From Ruminococcus sp. (GTDB lineage: Bacteria > Bacillota > Clostridia > Oscillospirales > Acutalibacteraceae): a DNA stretch of 64,000 nucleotides. Under the pieces are notes generated by a model. It was given only the letters and a program-made list of their open reading frames with translations, was not told where the DNA came from and searched no databases. Location: NCBI GenBank assembly GCA_004555265.1, contig SFIQ01000006.1:15116-79115 (forward strand). The letters are read 5' to 3'. Positions 47,780-56,441 of this stretch are shown here, one piece after another; the stretch's first letter is position 1; each line of letters opens with the position of its first letter. Made by a program: the position numbers and the translations under genes.

Positions 47780-48382
47780 ATGGATATAAAAGAAAGAATG
47801 GCAAACGGCTATTTGTATTTGTCGGATGACAGCGATCTGCTCACGGAACAGGCGGAATACTTGGAACTTTTGTATGATTATAACCACACCCGCCCGAAAG
47901 AGGCAGAAAAGCGGGCGGAAATCCTCACGAAATTGCTTGCCGAGGTCGGCGAGGACTGCTATATTGAGCCGCCTTTGCACGCAAATTGGGGCTGTCACAC
48001 GCACCTCGGCAATGCGGTATATGCCAATTTTAACCTGACGCTTGTGGACGATGCGGATATTTATATCGGCGACCATGTGATGCTCGCGCCCAACGTGGTG
48101 ATCGCCACGGCGGGGCACCCGATCGAGCCGAATTTGCGCAAAAAAGCGGCACAGTTTAATATCCCCGTCCATATTGAAAACAATGTTTGGATTGGTGCAG
48201 GCGCGGTGATTTTGCCGGGCGTGACGATTGGGGAAAATTCCGTCATCGGCGCGGGCAGTGTGGTGACCAAGGATATTCCGAAAAACAGCGTCGCCTACGG
48301 CAATCCCTGCCGCATGGTGCGGGAAATTAACGAACATGACCGCGAATATTATTATAAAAACCGCAAAATTGATATGGAATAA
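47780..48382 (+). CDS. Maltose/galactoside O-acetyltransferase family
   Basis: 200 residues. N-terminal helical part (ERMANGYLYLSDDSDLLTEQ) is typical of the Maa/LacA domain. A left-handed beta-helix follows with hexapeptide repeats (VHIENNVWIGAGAVILPGVT, IGENSVIGAGSVVTKDIPKN) and the catalytic His in ATAGHPIEP. It transfers acetyl from acetyl-CoA to a sugar hydroxyl in the cytoplasm. Coupled to the YgjP gene by a 6-base gap with GGGGAATGAG upstream. Acceptor unknown. Confidence 0.88.
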   Translation: MDIKERMANGYLYLSDDSDLLTEQAEYLELLYDYNHTRPKEAEKRAEILTKLLAEVGEDCYIEPPLHANWGCHTHLGNAVYANFNLTLVDDADIYIGDHVMLAPNVVIATAGHPIEPNLRKKAAQFNIPVHIENNVWIGAGAVILPGVTIGENSVIGAGSVVTKDIPKNSVAYGNPCRMVREINEHDREYYYKNRKIDME

Positions 48383-48413
48383 TAGCCATATTCTATTTCA
48401 GGGAGGATTCACA

Positions 48414-49958
48414 ATGAAACCCAAAAAACAGATATACAAAAAGAACGGCGTTTTGCTGACCTTTACATGCCTTGCCGCACTGGCGGCGGCGGTGCAGTAT
48501 GCGTTTCGTATCAACTATGTATTTGTTGACCTCGCCGTATTCCACGGTCTTTCAGCGTTGCTGATGGGGTTGGCCGTCGTAACAGCGCTGGTTCTGCTTG
48601 CCTTAACCACGGTAAAACTGAACCGTCTTGCCAAAAACGGGAAACTTGTCTCGGACAGCCGCGCATTTTCCGTCCTTACGGTACTCTCGGAGGGGGCGGC
48701 GGTCTTTTTGGTGATATACAATTTGGGCAATTTGATTGGTGCCGGGGAAGAGACCGCCCCTGTGATGCTGAAAATGTTTGCGAAAGGCTTGCCGCTCTTT
48801 TTGGGACTTTGTACCGTTGCATTTTTACTGTGTATTTATCCTGCGCTCAAAAACGGCGTTTTGAAAAAGTGTGTTGCCGCCGTTTTGGCACTCGGTGTGC
48901 TCGGCAGTACTGTCTGGACACTGCTGCCGTACTGCAATTATAAAATCACCTCTGCTCCGATGGTGATTGACAGCGGCGACAATTATGCGGTGGTGTTTGC
49001 CACCAATGATACAGGTACAGGCTTTTTGGAATACAGTTATCACGGCGAAGACTACAAGTTGTACGATGAAAATGCCGGCAGAATAAAAGGCGACAGCAAA
49101 ATCCACACCGTAAAAGTGCCGAAAGCACATTTAGAGGGGAACACTTATCGCGTTGGCTCGACACGAATTTTGGAAGAACGCAGTTACGGCGGGCGTTCGG
49201 GCAAAACCGTGTATTCCCCCGAATATACCTTTACCGTTCCCACAGGAGATATGCAAACCTATTTAAGCGTTTCCGACTGGCATACAAGACTACAAAAGGC
49301 CTATGATGCGATTTCATATGTCGGCGATTTTGACGGTGTGATTTTACTCGGTGATGCGGTGCCGGGGCTGATGTTTGAAGACGAAATCGTAGAAAATATC
49401 GTAGAATTCGGCGGCACGGTGTCGGGCGGCACAAAACCCGTGATTTATGTGCGCGGGAACCACGAAACGCGCGGCGGCTATGCATCAAAATTGGCGGATT
49501 ACCTCGGATTAGACGGTTTTTATTATGAAACCGCTTACGGGGACTATCATTTCCTTGTACTGGACAGCGGCGAAGATAAACCCGATGACCACCCCGAATA
49601 CGGCGGTATGGTGAACTACGGCGCCTATCGCGCGGCGATGGTCGATTGGCTTTGCGCCCTGCCGAAATCCGAAAAGAAAACGCTGACGCTCGTGCACGAC
49701 AGCGATATTGCCGTCGAGGAGGATTTACGCGAGCGCGCGCAAAACGAACTCTTGCGGCTCGGTGCTACGCAGATTGTAAGCGGGCACTATCATATTTGCG
49801 ACTATAAAGAAGAAAACGGCTTGCGCATTTATGTAGACGGCGGGCACAATGACGGGGGGTTCATTGCCGGCAAATTGTCGCTTGCGGCGGACGGCTACCG
49901 CTTGGAGGCGTGGAACAACAGCGGTGAACAGGTGTTCTCGAAAGATTTGGACTGGTAA
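48414..49958 (+). CDS. Membrane-anchored metallophosphoesterase
   Basis: 514 residues. Four to five N-terminal membrane helices (about 12-190) are followed by a purple-acid-phosphatase-like Fn3 region (GTGFLEYSYHGEDYKLY) and a calcineurin-like domain: SDWHTRL, LLGDAVPG, GNHETRGGY, LVHDSD and GHYHICDY supply the metal ligands. The first motif reads SDWH where D-x-H is usual, so the set is complete. It probably cleaves a phosphoester outside or at the membrane. ATG 48414 follows GGGAGG; the frame from 48336 overlaps the acetyltransferase and is rejected. Confidence 0.85.
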   Translation: MKPKKQIYKKNGVLLTFTCLAALAAAVQYAFRINYVFVDLAVFHGLSALLMGLAVVTALVLLALTTVKLNRLAKNGKLVSDSRAFSVLTVLSEGAAVFLVIYNLGNLIGAGEETAPVMLKMFAKGLPLFLGLCTVAFLLCIYPALKNGVLKKCVAAVLALGVLGSTVWTLLPYCNYKITSAPMVIDSGDNYAVVFATNDTGTGFLEYSYHGEDYKLYDENAGRIKGDSKIHTVKVPKAHLEGNTYRVGSTRILEERSYGGRSGKTVYSPEYTFTVPTGDMQTYLSVSDWHTRLQKAYDAISYVGDFDGVILLGDAVPGLMFEDEIVENIVEFGGTVSGGTKPVIYVRGNHETRGGYASKLADYLGLDGFYYETAYGDYHFLVLDSGEDKPDDHPEYGGMVNYGAYRAAMVDWLCALPKSEKKTLTLVHDSDIAVEEDLRERAQNELLRLGATQIVSGHYHICDYKEENGLRIYVDGGHNDGGFIAGKLSLAADGYRLEAWNNSGEQVFSKDLDW

Positions 49959-49959
49959 C

Positions 49960-50115
49960 AGGAAAAACTGTGTTCGCCTGTGGGTTTCACAATATCAATA
50001 TGTTCATCGGCAGGGCGGGGGCTCTCTACCGCCGTTCGTGTCTGCATTCGGAGAATTTGCTCCCGCCGCAGATTTTCACGACATTTCAAGGAACGGTACG
50101 ACCGTTCCCGACATA
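49960..50115. repeat. Degenerate GTAGGG-family palindromes
   Basis: Diverged units: GCAGGGCGGGGGCTCTCTAC, an AGATTTTCACGACATTTCA linker and GGAACGGTACGACCGTTCC (about 50091-50109). The gap 49959-50329 holds no gene. Downstream of the repeats are an AT-rich stretch and the promoter at 50236. Confidence 0.75.
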
Positions 50116-50235
50116 GATGTATGATACATACAAGGGAAGACAGCGTGCAGGCGGACGCAAGTGTCTATCGCTTTCAAATATCCGCCCTATATCAAAAAAA
50201 TTCGCAAAAATTTCAAAAAATACGCCGAAAAGCAT

Positions 50236-50264
50236 TTGACAAATCCTGTGTACGGTGTTATAAT
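50236..50264 (+). promoter_or_regulatory. Consensus promoter of the HMGL-like gene
   Basis: TTGACA (50236-50241), 17-base spacer, TATAAT (50259-50264). A CTTTAAAGTTTTAAAG palindrome follows at about 50281-50296 and could be an operator. Confidence 0.85.
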
Positions 50265-50329
50265 ACCAATCACTAACACGCTTTAAAGTTTTAAAGCGAC
50301 AAACAACAGCAAACACAGGAGAGATTCGT

Positions 50330-51304
50330 ATGGCAAGAAAAGGCAATTTAATGGGCGTCCGCGCCGACATCAAGGTGCTCGACGCAACCATTCGTGACGG
50401 CGGGCTTTGCAACAATTTTGATTTTACGGACGAATTCGTCACCGAACTTTATAAAACCAACATCAAAAGCGGCGTGGATTATATGGAATTCGGCTACAAG
50501 GCGAGCCGCAATTTGTTTAACGAAGCGGATTTCGGCAAATGGAAATTCTGCAAGGAGGAGGACATTCGCGCCATTGTCGGCGAGAATGTCTCCGATATGA
50601 AAATTGCGGTTATGGCCGATGTCGGGCGTTGCGATTTCAAAACGGATTTCCTGCCGAAAAGCGAAAGCGTGATTGATATGGTGCGTGTAGCGTGCTACAT
50701 TCACCAAATCCCCGCGGCGATTGAAATGATTGAATATTTCCACGAACTCGGCTACGAAACCACCTGCAATATTATGGCGATTTCACAGGCGAACTTAAAT
50801 CAGGTCGAAGAAGCGCTCGAAATGCTCGGCAATTCCTCGGTGGATGTCATTTATTTGGTCGACAGTTACGGTTCTTTGTATCCCGAAAATGCTTCCGAGC
50901 TTGCCCAAACCTATTTGGCGGCGGCGGAAAAATCGGGCAAAAAGGTCGGTTTTCACGCGCACAACAATCAAAATTTGGCGTTTGCCAATACAATTGAAAC
51001 GCTTTCTTACGGCGTATCGTTCCTCGATGCTACTGCACAGGGTATGGGGCGCGGCGCGGGGAACTGTGCCATGGAATTGTTGCTCGGATTCTTGAAAAAT
51101 CCGAAGTACAATCTTTACAGCCTTTTGACCTTTATTGAGAAATATATGCTGCCGTTAAAAGCATCCGGCGTCACTTGGGGCTATGATTTACAGTATATGT
51201 TTACAGGGCAATTAAACCGCCACCCGCGCGAGGCGATGACCTTCACCGCCGAGGGCAGACGCGATTACTGCGAATTCTACAAATCGTTGCTCGATAATTT
51301 TTAA
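50330..51304 (+). CDS. HMGL-like TIM-barrel aldolase (4-hydroxy-2-oxovalerate aldolase / HMG-CoA lyase superfamily)
   Basis: 324 residues. The DRE-TIM metallolyase signature is present: VLDATIRDGGLCNNFDF (Arg and Asp of the DRE motif), YMEFGYK, and the metal-binding pair GFHAHNNQNLAFAN with DATAQGMGRGAGNCAMELLL. The family makes or breaks carbon-carbon bonds next to a carboxyl or ketone. Standalone members like this in gut Clostridia are usually annotated only as aldolase catalytic domain proteins. It has a strong own promoter, AGGAGA ribosome site and terminator, so it is monocistronic and probably well expressed. Substrate unknown. Confidence 0.83.
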   Translation: MARKGNLMGVRADIKVLDATIRDGGLCNNFDFTDEFVTELYKTNIKSGVDYMEFGYKASRNLFNEADFGKWKFCKEEDIRAIVGENVSDMKIAVMADVGRCDFKTDFLPKSESVIDMVRVACYIHQIPAAIEMIEYFHELGYETTCNIMAISQANLNQVEEALEMLGNSSVDVIYLVDSYGSLYPENASELAQTYLAAAEKSGKKVGFHAHNNQNLAFANTIETLSYGVSFLDATAQGMGRGAGNCAMELLLGFLKNPKYNLYSLLTFIEKYMLPLKASGVTWGYDLQYMFTGQLNRHPREAMTFTAEGRRDYCEFYKSLLDNF

Positions 51305-51311
51305 ATTGTAC

Positions 51312-51345
51312 TTTGCGCCCTCGCTTTTCGGGGGCGCAAAATTTT
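51312..51345 (+). terminator. Terminator after the HMGL-like gene
   Basis: Stem TTTGCGCCC (51312-51320) / GGGCGCAAA (51332-51340) followed by ATTTT. Confidence 0.85.
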
Positions 51346-51349
51346 ACCG

Positions 51350-51700
51350 AACCCTTTTTCTACGAATGCGGTGGGGCAGGGGTTATTCCTTTGACAGGGG
51401 AAAGGTTTGCTTTCATCATGTAGGGCGGGGGCTTGCCCCCGCCGTTTGGTGCGCGAATGCGAAGAATTTGTTCCCGCCGTACATATAAAAAACATTGTAT
51501 GCGCGTTGGGAACGGTCGTATCGTCCCCTAAAATCGTATCAAATTATGCGGGCGCTTCGTGAAACGCCCCTACGAATCGTAGAAAACAACCGCAGTGTTC
51601 TTCCGCGAAATTACATCAAACTTTACGGGCGGGCGCGCAATGCACGCCCCAACGCCCAGATTGTATTTTATGCGTAGGGAACGGTCGTACCGTTGTGCCG
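51350..51700. repeat. Palindromic repeat block upstream of tRNA-Thr
   Basis: Units: GGGGTTATTCC/GGGGAAA type (about 51375-51402), a GTAGGGCGGGGGCTTGCCCC unit (about 51420-51445), GGGAACGGTCGTATCGTCCC, GGGCG.TTCGTGAAACGCCCC, GGGCGGGCG..GCACGCCC and GTAGGGAACGGTCGTACCGT. No gene is present in 51305-51808. Confidence 0.82.
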
Positions 51701-51762
51701 CCCATAGACGCAGGTATTCATAAAAAACTTTTGAAAAAGTGTGAAAAAAGCAAAATTTTTGC

Positions 51763-51791
51763 TTGACGAAATCGGTTTTGTATGCTATTAT
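51763..51791 (+). promoter_or_regulatory. Promoter of the tRNA-Thr/tRNA-Tyr unit
   Basis: TTGACG (51763-51768), 17-base spacer, TATTAT (51786-51791), 17 bases before the tRNA. Confidence 0.75.
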
Positions 51792-51808
51792 ATTCGAGCG
51801 TTGAAAAT

Positions 51809-51884
51809 GCTGGTGTAGCTCAGTTGGTAGAGCAGCTGATTTGTAATCAGCAGGTCGGGGGTTCGAGTCCGTCCACCAGCTCCA
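51809..51884 (+). tRNA. tRNA-Thr (anticodon TGT)
   Basis: Acceptor GCTGGTG pairs with CACCAGC (51874-51880), D-arm GCTC...GAGC, anticodon stem CTGAT/ATCAG with loop TTGTA carrying TGT, T-arm GGGGGTTCGAGTCCGTCC, and a genomically encoded CCA (51882-51884). All stems pair. The 3' end is duplicated 173 bp downstream. Confidence 0.95.
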
Positions 51885-52064
51885 CCCTTGATGCAAACTA
51901 TGGTCGGACTCGAACCCTGTGAGGGTGAGCACCGTTCAAAAAAACAATCCGGTGGATTGTTTTTCGGTGCGAAGTGCGAGGGCGGTACTGTTGCGAAGCA
52001 ACGGTGACCGAGCACGGAAAGCACGCGAAGCGTGATTTCGTCCGTCCACCAGCTCCACCCTTGA
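51868..52064 (+). mobile_element. 173-bp insert bounded by a 24-bp duplication of the tRNA-Thr 3' end
   Basis: The 24 bases at 51868-51891 (last bases of the T-stem, acceptor, CCA and six following bases) recur exactly at 52041-52064. Between them lie a 13-base perfect inverse copy of the T-arm (51905-51917 against 51859-51871), a hairpin ACAATCC/GGATTGT, and mini-hairpins GTTGCGAAGCAAC and CACGCGAAGCGTG. There is no ORF. It resembles an attL/attR pair left by a tRNA-targeting element, or a small non-autonomous element; origin is inferred. Confidence 0.7.
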
Positions 52065-52089
52065 AACGCATCGGTGGAAAATTGAATAT

Positions 52090-52174
<85 letters not shown>

Positions 52175-52176
52175 CG

Positions 52177-52214
52177 AGAAAGCCTATTGTATGTGCAATA
52201 GGCTTTCTTTTTTT
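52177..52214 (+). terminator. Terminator of the tRNA unit
   Basis: Thirteen-base stem AGAAAGCCTATTG (52177-52189) / CAATAGGCTTTCT (52196-52208) followed by a run of T. Confidence 0.92.
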
Positions 52215-52657
52215 ATGTATCTATTCGCAGTTGTGCCGTCAGAAAATATTGCTGTGGAGCGAATCCTGCCTTTCAAGACGCCGTTTTTGCAGGCTATACA
52301 CCCTGTCGCCATTGTAAGCCCACGGCAAAACACGATGTGACCGTGTCCATTCCGATTTACAGCCGCCCGCGCGAAGGCGAAACCGTGCAGGATTTGGTTG
52401 CGCTGTGCCGAACGGCGGGGTATGCGCATACCTTTGACGGCGTTCGGTTTTGTTTGGAAACGCCTGTCGGCAAATGGAAAATCAATATAAACACGCACCC
52501 GATACAGTTGCAGCATATCAATTTGGTGATGACCCCGCACGAGCAGGAATATCACAAACAGCCGCGGCTGTTTTTGTCGCTTGCCGATGTGTTTACCTAT
52601 ATCGAACGGCACGATGCCGTTTTGCAACAGCGGCAAGTATCTGTCGATAGTTTCTGA
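52214..52657 (+). pseudogene. 5'-truncated gene for a Cys-rich (Ada-like zinc motif) conserved protein
   Basis: The plus-strand frame is open from the terminator at 52214 to the stop at 52657 but has no start codon with a ribosome site before GTG 52337. Upstream of that GTG it still reads like protein: FQDAVFAGYTPCRHCKPTAK, which follows the AGYxPCxxCKP pattern of Ada-like metal-binding domains, preceded by a Cys-rich stretch. Downstream is an apparently conserved region (SIPIYSRPREGETVQDLVAL, WKININTHPIQLQHINLVMT, HKQPRLFLSLADVF). I infer a gene whose 5' end was lost at the tRNA terminator. A short protein of 106 residues from the GTG is the alternative. Function unknown. Confidence 0.5.
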
Positions 52658-52746
52658 TCGTGTATGCCGTCTGTCAATATCGGCGTAAATGTATGCGATT
52701 CGGCGCGGTTTTCAATAGCGACACATAAATGATGAACAATTCCTTG

Positions 52747-52775
52747 TTGATTTTATACGCGTTTTTTGTTACAAT
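52747..52775 (+). promoter_or_regulatory. Promoter of the glycan-use operon
   Basis: TTGATT (52747-52752), 17-base spacer, TACAAT (52770-52775), 41 bases before the esterase start codon. Confidence 0.65.
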
Positions 52776-52816
52776 TAACGCAACACCATATTGTATCGGC
52801 ATCGAGGGGTTGTGTC

Positions 52817-54157
52817 ATGGAAAAATACTTGGAAACCAAAACACCCTTGGGGGTTATCAAGGGGCTTGAAACCGAGCGGTGCGTGGAATATCGGGGCGTG
52901 CGGTATGCAAGAGCCGCACGATACGAATATCCCGTGCAGGAAAAGAAATGGGACGGCGTGTATGATGCCACCGAATACAAGGCTTGCTGTTATCAGCACC
53001 GTGCGTTTGAAGACGATGCAAAGGTCAACCCGTTTTATCACAAGGAATTTCGGAAAGGGCTTTCGTTTACATACAGCGAGGACTGCTTTTTTCTCAATAT
53101 CTGGGCGCCGAAAAACGCCGAAAACTGCCCTGTTTTAATTTATATTCACGGCGGCAGTTTTACGGGCGGCAGTGCGGATGAGGGGCATATCAGCGGCGCG
53201 CGGTTTGCCGAACAGGGCATCGTTACCGTGGCGATGAATTACCGCCTTGGGCCTTACGGCTTTTGTGCGCACGAGGATTTCAAGGACGAAAACGGCTACC
53301 GTGCCAATTTCGGGCTATATGACCAAACCGTTGCCATTCAGTGGGTGATCGACAATATTGCCGCGTTCGGCGGCGACCCGAAGAAGATTACCTTGATGGG
53401 GCAAAGCGCAGGTGCGATGAGCGTTGATATTCATCTGAACAATCCGATGCTGAAAGGTAAAATTGCAGGGGCGATTATGCAAAGCGGTGCGGGGCTGCAA
53501 AGATGTATTTTAAAGCCTCTCACAATATCTAAAATTACGCCGTTCTGGGATAAAATCGCAGAAAATGCGGGCGTGAAATCCATGGAAGAACTGAAAACTG
53601 CGGATGCGAAAGACCTGTATTATGCTTGGCGCAAAGCGTGTATGGAAACCAAAGTCAGTATGCCGTACACGTTTCCCGTGTATGACGACAAGTTACTCCG
53701 TGCGGAAACCTTTCACTTAAAATCCGTACCCGATGTGCCGCAAATTGTCGGCTCCACCTGTACGGATATGATTCCCATTGTTTTAGAAGGCGTTATCAAA
53801 AAATGGGCTAAATATATGCAGAAGCACAACACAAAGCCCTGTTATATTTATAACTTTAACCGATTTTTGCCCGGCGACGATATGGGTGCGTGGCATTCGG
53901 CGGATTTGCTCTATGCTTTTTCTACGCTGGATTTTAACTGGCGGCCGTTTACGGAGATTGACTATAAAATTTCGGAGCAGTTTTCCGATGCAATTTGCGC
54001 TTTTGTAAAAAGCGGCAATCCAAACTGTCCGTCTCTACCCGAGTGGACAGCGAATTACAAGAGACCGATGTCTTTCTGTGAAAATTCCGCATGTGCGCCG
54101 TGGAAAACCAAAGATAATCTGAAATTCACCATCACGGGAAAAGGGAAGACGGTATAA
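52817..54157 (+). CDS. Type B carboxylesterase (alpha/beta hydrolase)
   Basis: 446 residues. Oxyanion region VLIYIHGGSFTGGSADEG, nucleophile Ser197 in LMGQSAGAMSVDIH, and His in DMGAWHSADLLYAF; SEDCFFLNIWAPKN is the usual type B motif. No signal peptide, so it is cytoplasmic. In this operon it may remove acyl groups from imported oligosaccharides (inference). ATG 52817 follows GAGGGG by 7 bases. The stop overlaps the GH31 start by one base (TAATG). Confidence 0.88.
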   Translation: MEKYLETKTPLGVIKGLETERCVEYRGVRYARAARYEYPVQEKKWDGVYDATEYKACCYQHRAFEDDAKVNPFYHKEFRKGLSFTYSEDCFFLNIWAPKNAENCPVLIYIHGGSFTGGSADEGHISGARFAEQGIVTVAMNYRLGPYGFCAHEDFKDENGYRANFGLYDQTVAIQWVIDNIAAFGGDPKKITLMGQSAGAMSVDIHLNNPMLKGKIAGAIMQSGAGLQRCILKPLTISKITPFWDKIAENAGVKSMEELKTADAKDLYYAWRKACMETKVSMPYTFPVYDDKLLRAETFHLKSVPDVPQIVGSTCTDMIPIVLEGVIKKWAKYMQKHNTKPCYIYNFNRFLPGDDMGAWHSADLLYAFSTLDFNWRPFTEIDYKISEQFSDAICAFVKSGNPNCPSLPEWTANYKRPMSFCENSACAPWKTKDNLKFTITGKGKTV

Positions 54158-56439
54158 TGGGAAAGTTTCACTATCATTTCAGCCTTTCAAGCGCAACGGA
54201 CACGGCTCGCATCTATGAAAGCGAGGGTAATACCGTTCGGCTTGATTTTATAAGCGGCAGTTGTCTGCGCGTGGCGATATACAAAAATCAGAAGACAATG
54301 CTGCCCACCTTTTCGGTCAATCCCGACGGCGAATTTCTCACGGCGGGGCGAACCCGTTTGAGTACAGAGGGATTTTCGATGTACAAGCCGCAAATTTCCG
54401 TCGGTGGAAACGAAGAAAAATGCACCTTGCCCTGCGGCGTGGAGATTTCTTTAAATCAAACGAACTTTCTTTTGACATACCGCAAAAACGGCGAAATCCT
54501 CTTTGCCGACCGTGCGCCCCTTGCCTATAATTTCGGCGGCGAATTCGGCAGAGAAACCTATCATTATGTCACCCGTAAAAACGGCGAACACATTTTCGGG
54601 CTCGGTGACAAGGGCGGCGCACTTGATAAAGCAGGCAGAGCCTTTCGCATAGAAACCTGCGACTGTATGGGCTATGACGCCGCCGAGAGCGACCCGCTTT
54701 ACAAGCACATTCCCTTTTATATTTGCGAAAACGATGTGGGCTGTTACGGCATTTTTTACGATACCGCCGACACTTCGTATATGGATTTCGGCAAGGAAAT
54801 CAACAACTATTACCCGCCGTACAAATACTTCAAAACCGAGGACGATTGCCTTGTGTATTATGTGTTTTTCGGCACGAAGCTTTCGGTTTTACAGCAGTTT
54901 TGTGTCCTTTGCGGCAAACAGGCGTTCCCGCCGAAATGGAGTTTTGATTACTGCGGCAGTACCATGGCGTATACCGATGCGCCCGATTCCGAAACGCAAA
55001 TGGACGGTTTTTTGGAAAAATTAAAGGAACACGATTTATCCTGCAAAGGATTTTATCTATCTTCGGGCTATACCTCTATCGGCAACAGGCGGTATGTGTT
55101 TCATTGGAATACCGATAAATTCCCAAATCCCAAAGCGTTTATCGAGAAATTTGCCGATAACGGCATTCAGATTATTCCCAACATCAAGCCCGCGTTTTTG
55201 GACAGCCACCCGCTGTATCGGGAAATCGCAAGCAAAGGGTATTTTGTGAAGAATCCCGACGGCACGCCCTTTGTGACAGAGTTTTGGGACGGCTTGGGCA
55301 GTTATTTGGACTTTACCAATCCGGACGCTTTTGCATTTTGGGCGGAAAAGGTGCGGGAAACCTTGTTGGATTTGGGCGTTGTTGCCACTTGGAATGACAA
55401 CAACGAGTTTGATATTCGGGATTGCGATGCCGTTGCCTGCGGATTCGGCGGTGAAAAGGTGCAGGCAAGCCGTATTCGCCCCATACTTACCTACTTGATG
55501 GTTGCCGCGTCCTATCAGGCACAAGTCGGAAAAAATCCGCACCTGCGGCCGTTCCTTTCCACCCGAAGCGGCAACATTGCCGTGCGGCGTTTGGCGCAAA
55601 CTTGGTCGGGGGACAACCGTACCGACTTTGCCGATTTGCGCTATTGCCATAATATCGGGCTGACGATGTCTATGTCGGGGCTTTTCTTTTACGGCCACGA
55701 TTTAGGCGGTTTTCAAGGGGATATGCCCTCCCGTGAACTGCTTTTGCGGTGGTTACAGCACGGCATTTTCGAGCCGCGCTTTACCGTGCACAGTTGGAAT
55801 GCGGACGGCTCTGCCACCATGCCGTGGAGTTATCCCGACTGTATGCCTGCGGTGCAAGCCTTGTTCCGTCAGCGCAAGCAGCTGCTTCCGTATTTGTATT
55901 CTTGTGCGTACAACGCCGTGGAAAAGGAAATCCCCATGAATGCGCCGCCGCTTTTGTATTACGATGACAAAGAACTTTACAAACAAAATGACGGTATGCT
56001 TGTGGGCAAAGATTTATTGGTGTATTTCGCCTTTGATGAGGGGCAAACAGCCGTAAATGCCTATTTGCCCAACGGGGAAAATTGGTATTTGGACGGCAAA
56101 ATTTATGCAGGCGGGCAAAGCGTTTCGCTGACGGTTTTGCCCACCGATAAAATGCCGTATTTCGTGCGGTGCGGGAGTGTTCTTCCCACCGACGAGGGCG
56201 AAACGGTGTTTACCGTTTATCCCGTTAAAAGCGGCGCATTTACAAGCGAATTTTTCACCGATGACGGCGAGACTTTCGCTTATCAAAACAACCGCTGCGT
56301 GCATCTGCATTTTACGGTACGGTGCACGGAAAATACTATTACGGTATCCTATAAAAACACAGGGGATATGCCCTTTGCGCCCTGTATTCATCTATGTAAC
56401 GGCGACAGCAGAACGCTGAGCGTATTTGAGGAGGAATAA
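54157..56439 (+). CDS. Glycoside hydrolase family 31
   Basis: 760 residues. N-terminal beta-sandwich, then a (beta/alpha)8 barrel: FDYCGSTMAYTD, ATWNDNNEFDI with the likely nucleophile Asp414, and RLAQTWSGDNRTDFADLRY with acid/base Asp486, then FYGHDLGGFQG and a C-terminal beta-domain. The nucleophile motif WNDNNE replaces the usual W.DMNE. Family members act on alpha-glucosides, alpha-xylosides or sulfoquinovosides. No signal peptide. Translationally coupled to the esterase gene; a GPH symporter follows after 2 bases. Confidence 0.92.
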   Translation: MGKFHYHFSLSSATDTARIYESEGNTVRLDFISGSCLRVAIYKNQKTMLPTFSVNPDGEFLTAGRTRLSTEGFSMYKPQISVGGNEEKCTLPCGVEISLNQTNFLLTYRKNGEILFADRAPLAYNFGGEFGRETYHYVTRKNGEHIFGLGDKGGALDKAGRAFRIETCDCMGYDAAESDPLYKHIPFYICENDVGCYGIFYDTADTSYMDFGKEINNYYPPYKYFKTEDDCLVYYVFFGTKLSVLQQFCVLCGKQAFPPKWSFDYCGSTMAYTDAPDSETQMDGFLEKLKEHDLSCKGFYLSSGYTSIGNRRYVFHWNTDKFPNPKAFIEKFADNGIQIIPNIKPAFLDSHPLYREIASKGYFVKNPDGTPFVTEFWDGLGSYLDFTNPDAFAFWAEKVRETLLDLGVVATWNDNNEFDIRDCDAVACGFGGEKVQASRIRPILTYLMVAASYQAQVGKNPHLRPFLSTRSGNIAVRRLAQTWSGDNRTDFADLRYCHNIGLTMSMSGLFFYGHDLGGFQGDMPSRELLLRWLQHGIFEPRFTVHSWNADGSATMPWSYPDCMPAVQALFRQRKQLLPYLYSCAYNAVEKEIPMNAPPLLYYDDKELYKQNDGMLVGKDLLVYFAFDEGQTAVNAYLPNGENWYLDGKIYAGGQSVSLTVLPTDKMPYFVRCGSVLPTDEGETVFTVYPVKSGAFTSEFFTDDGETFAYQNNRCVHLHFTVRCTENTITVSYKNTGDMPFAPCIHLCNGDSRTLSVFEEE

Positions 56440-56441
56440 AA

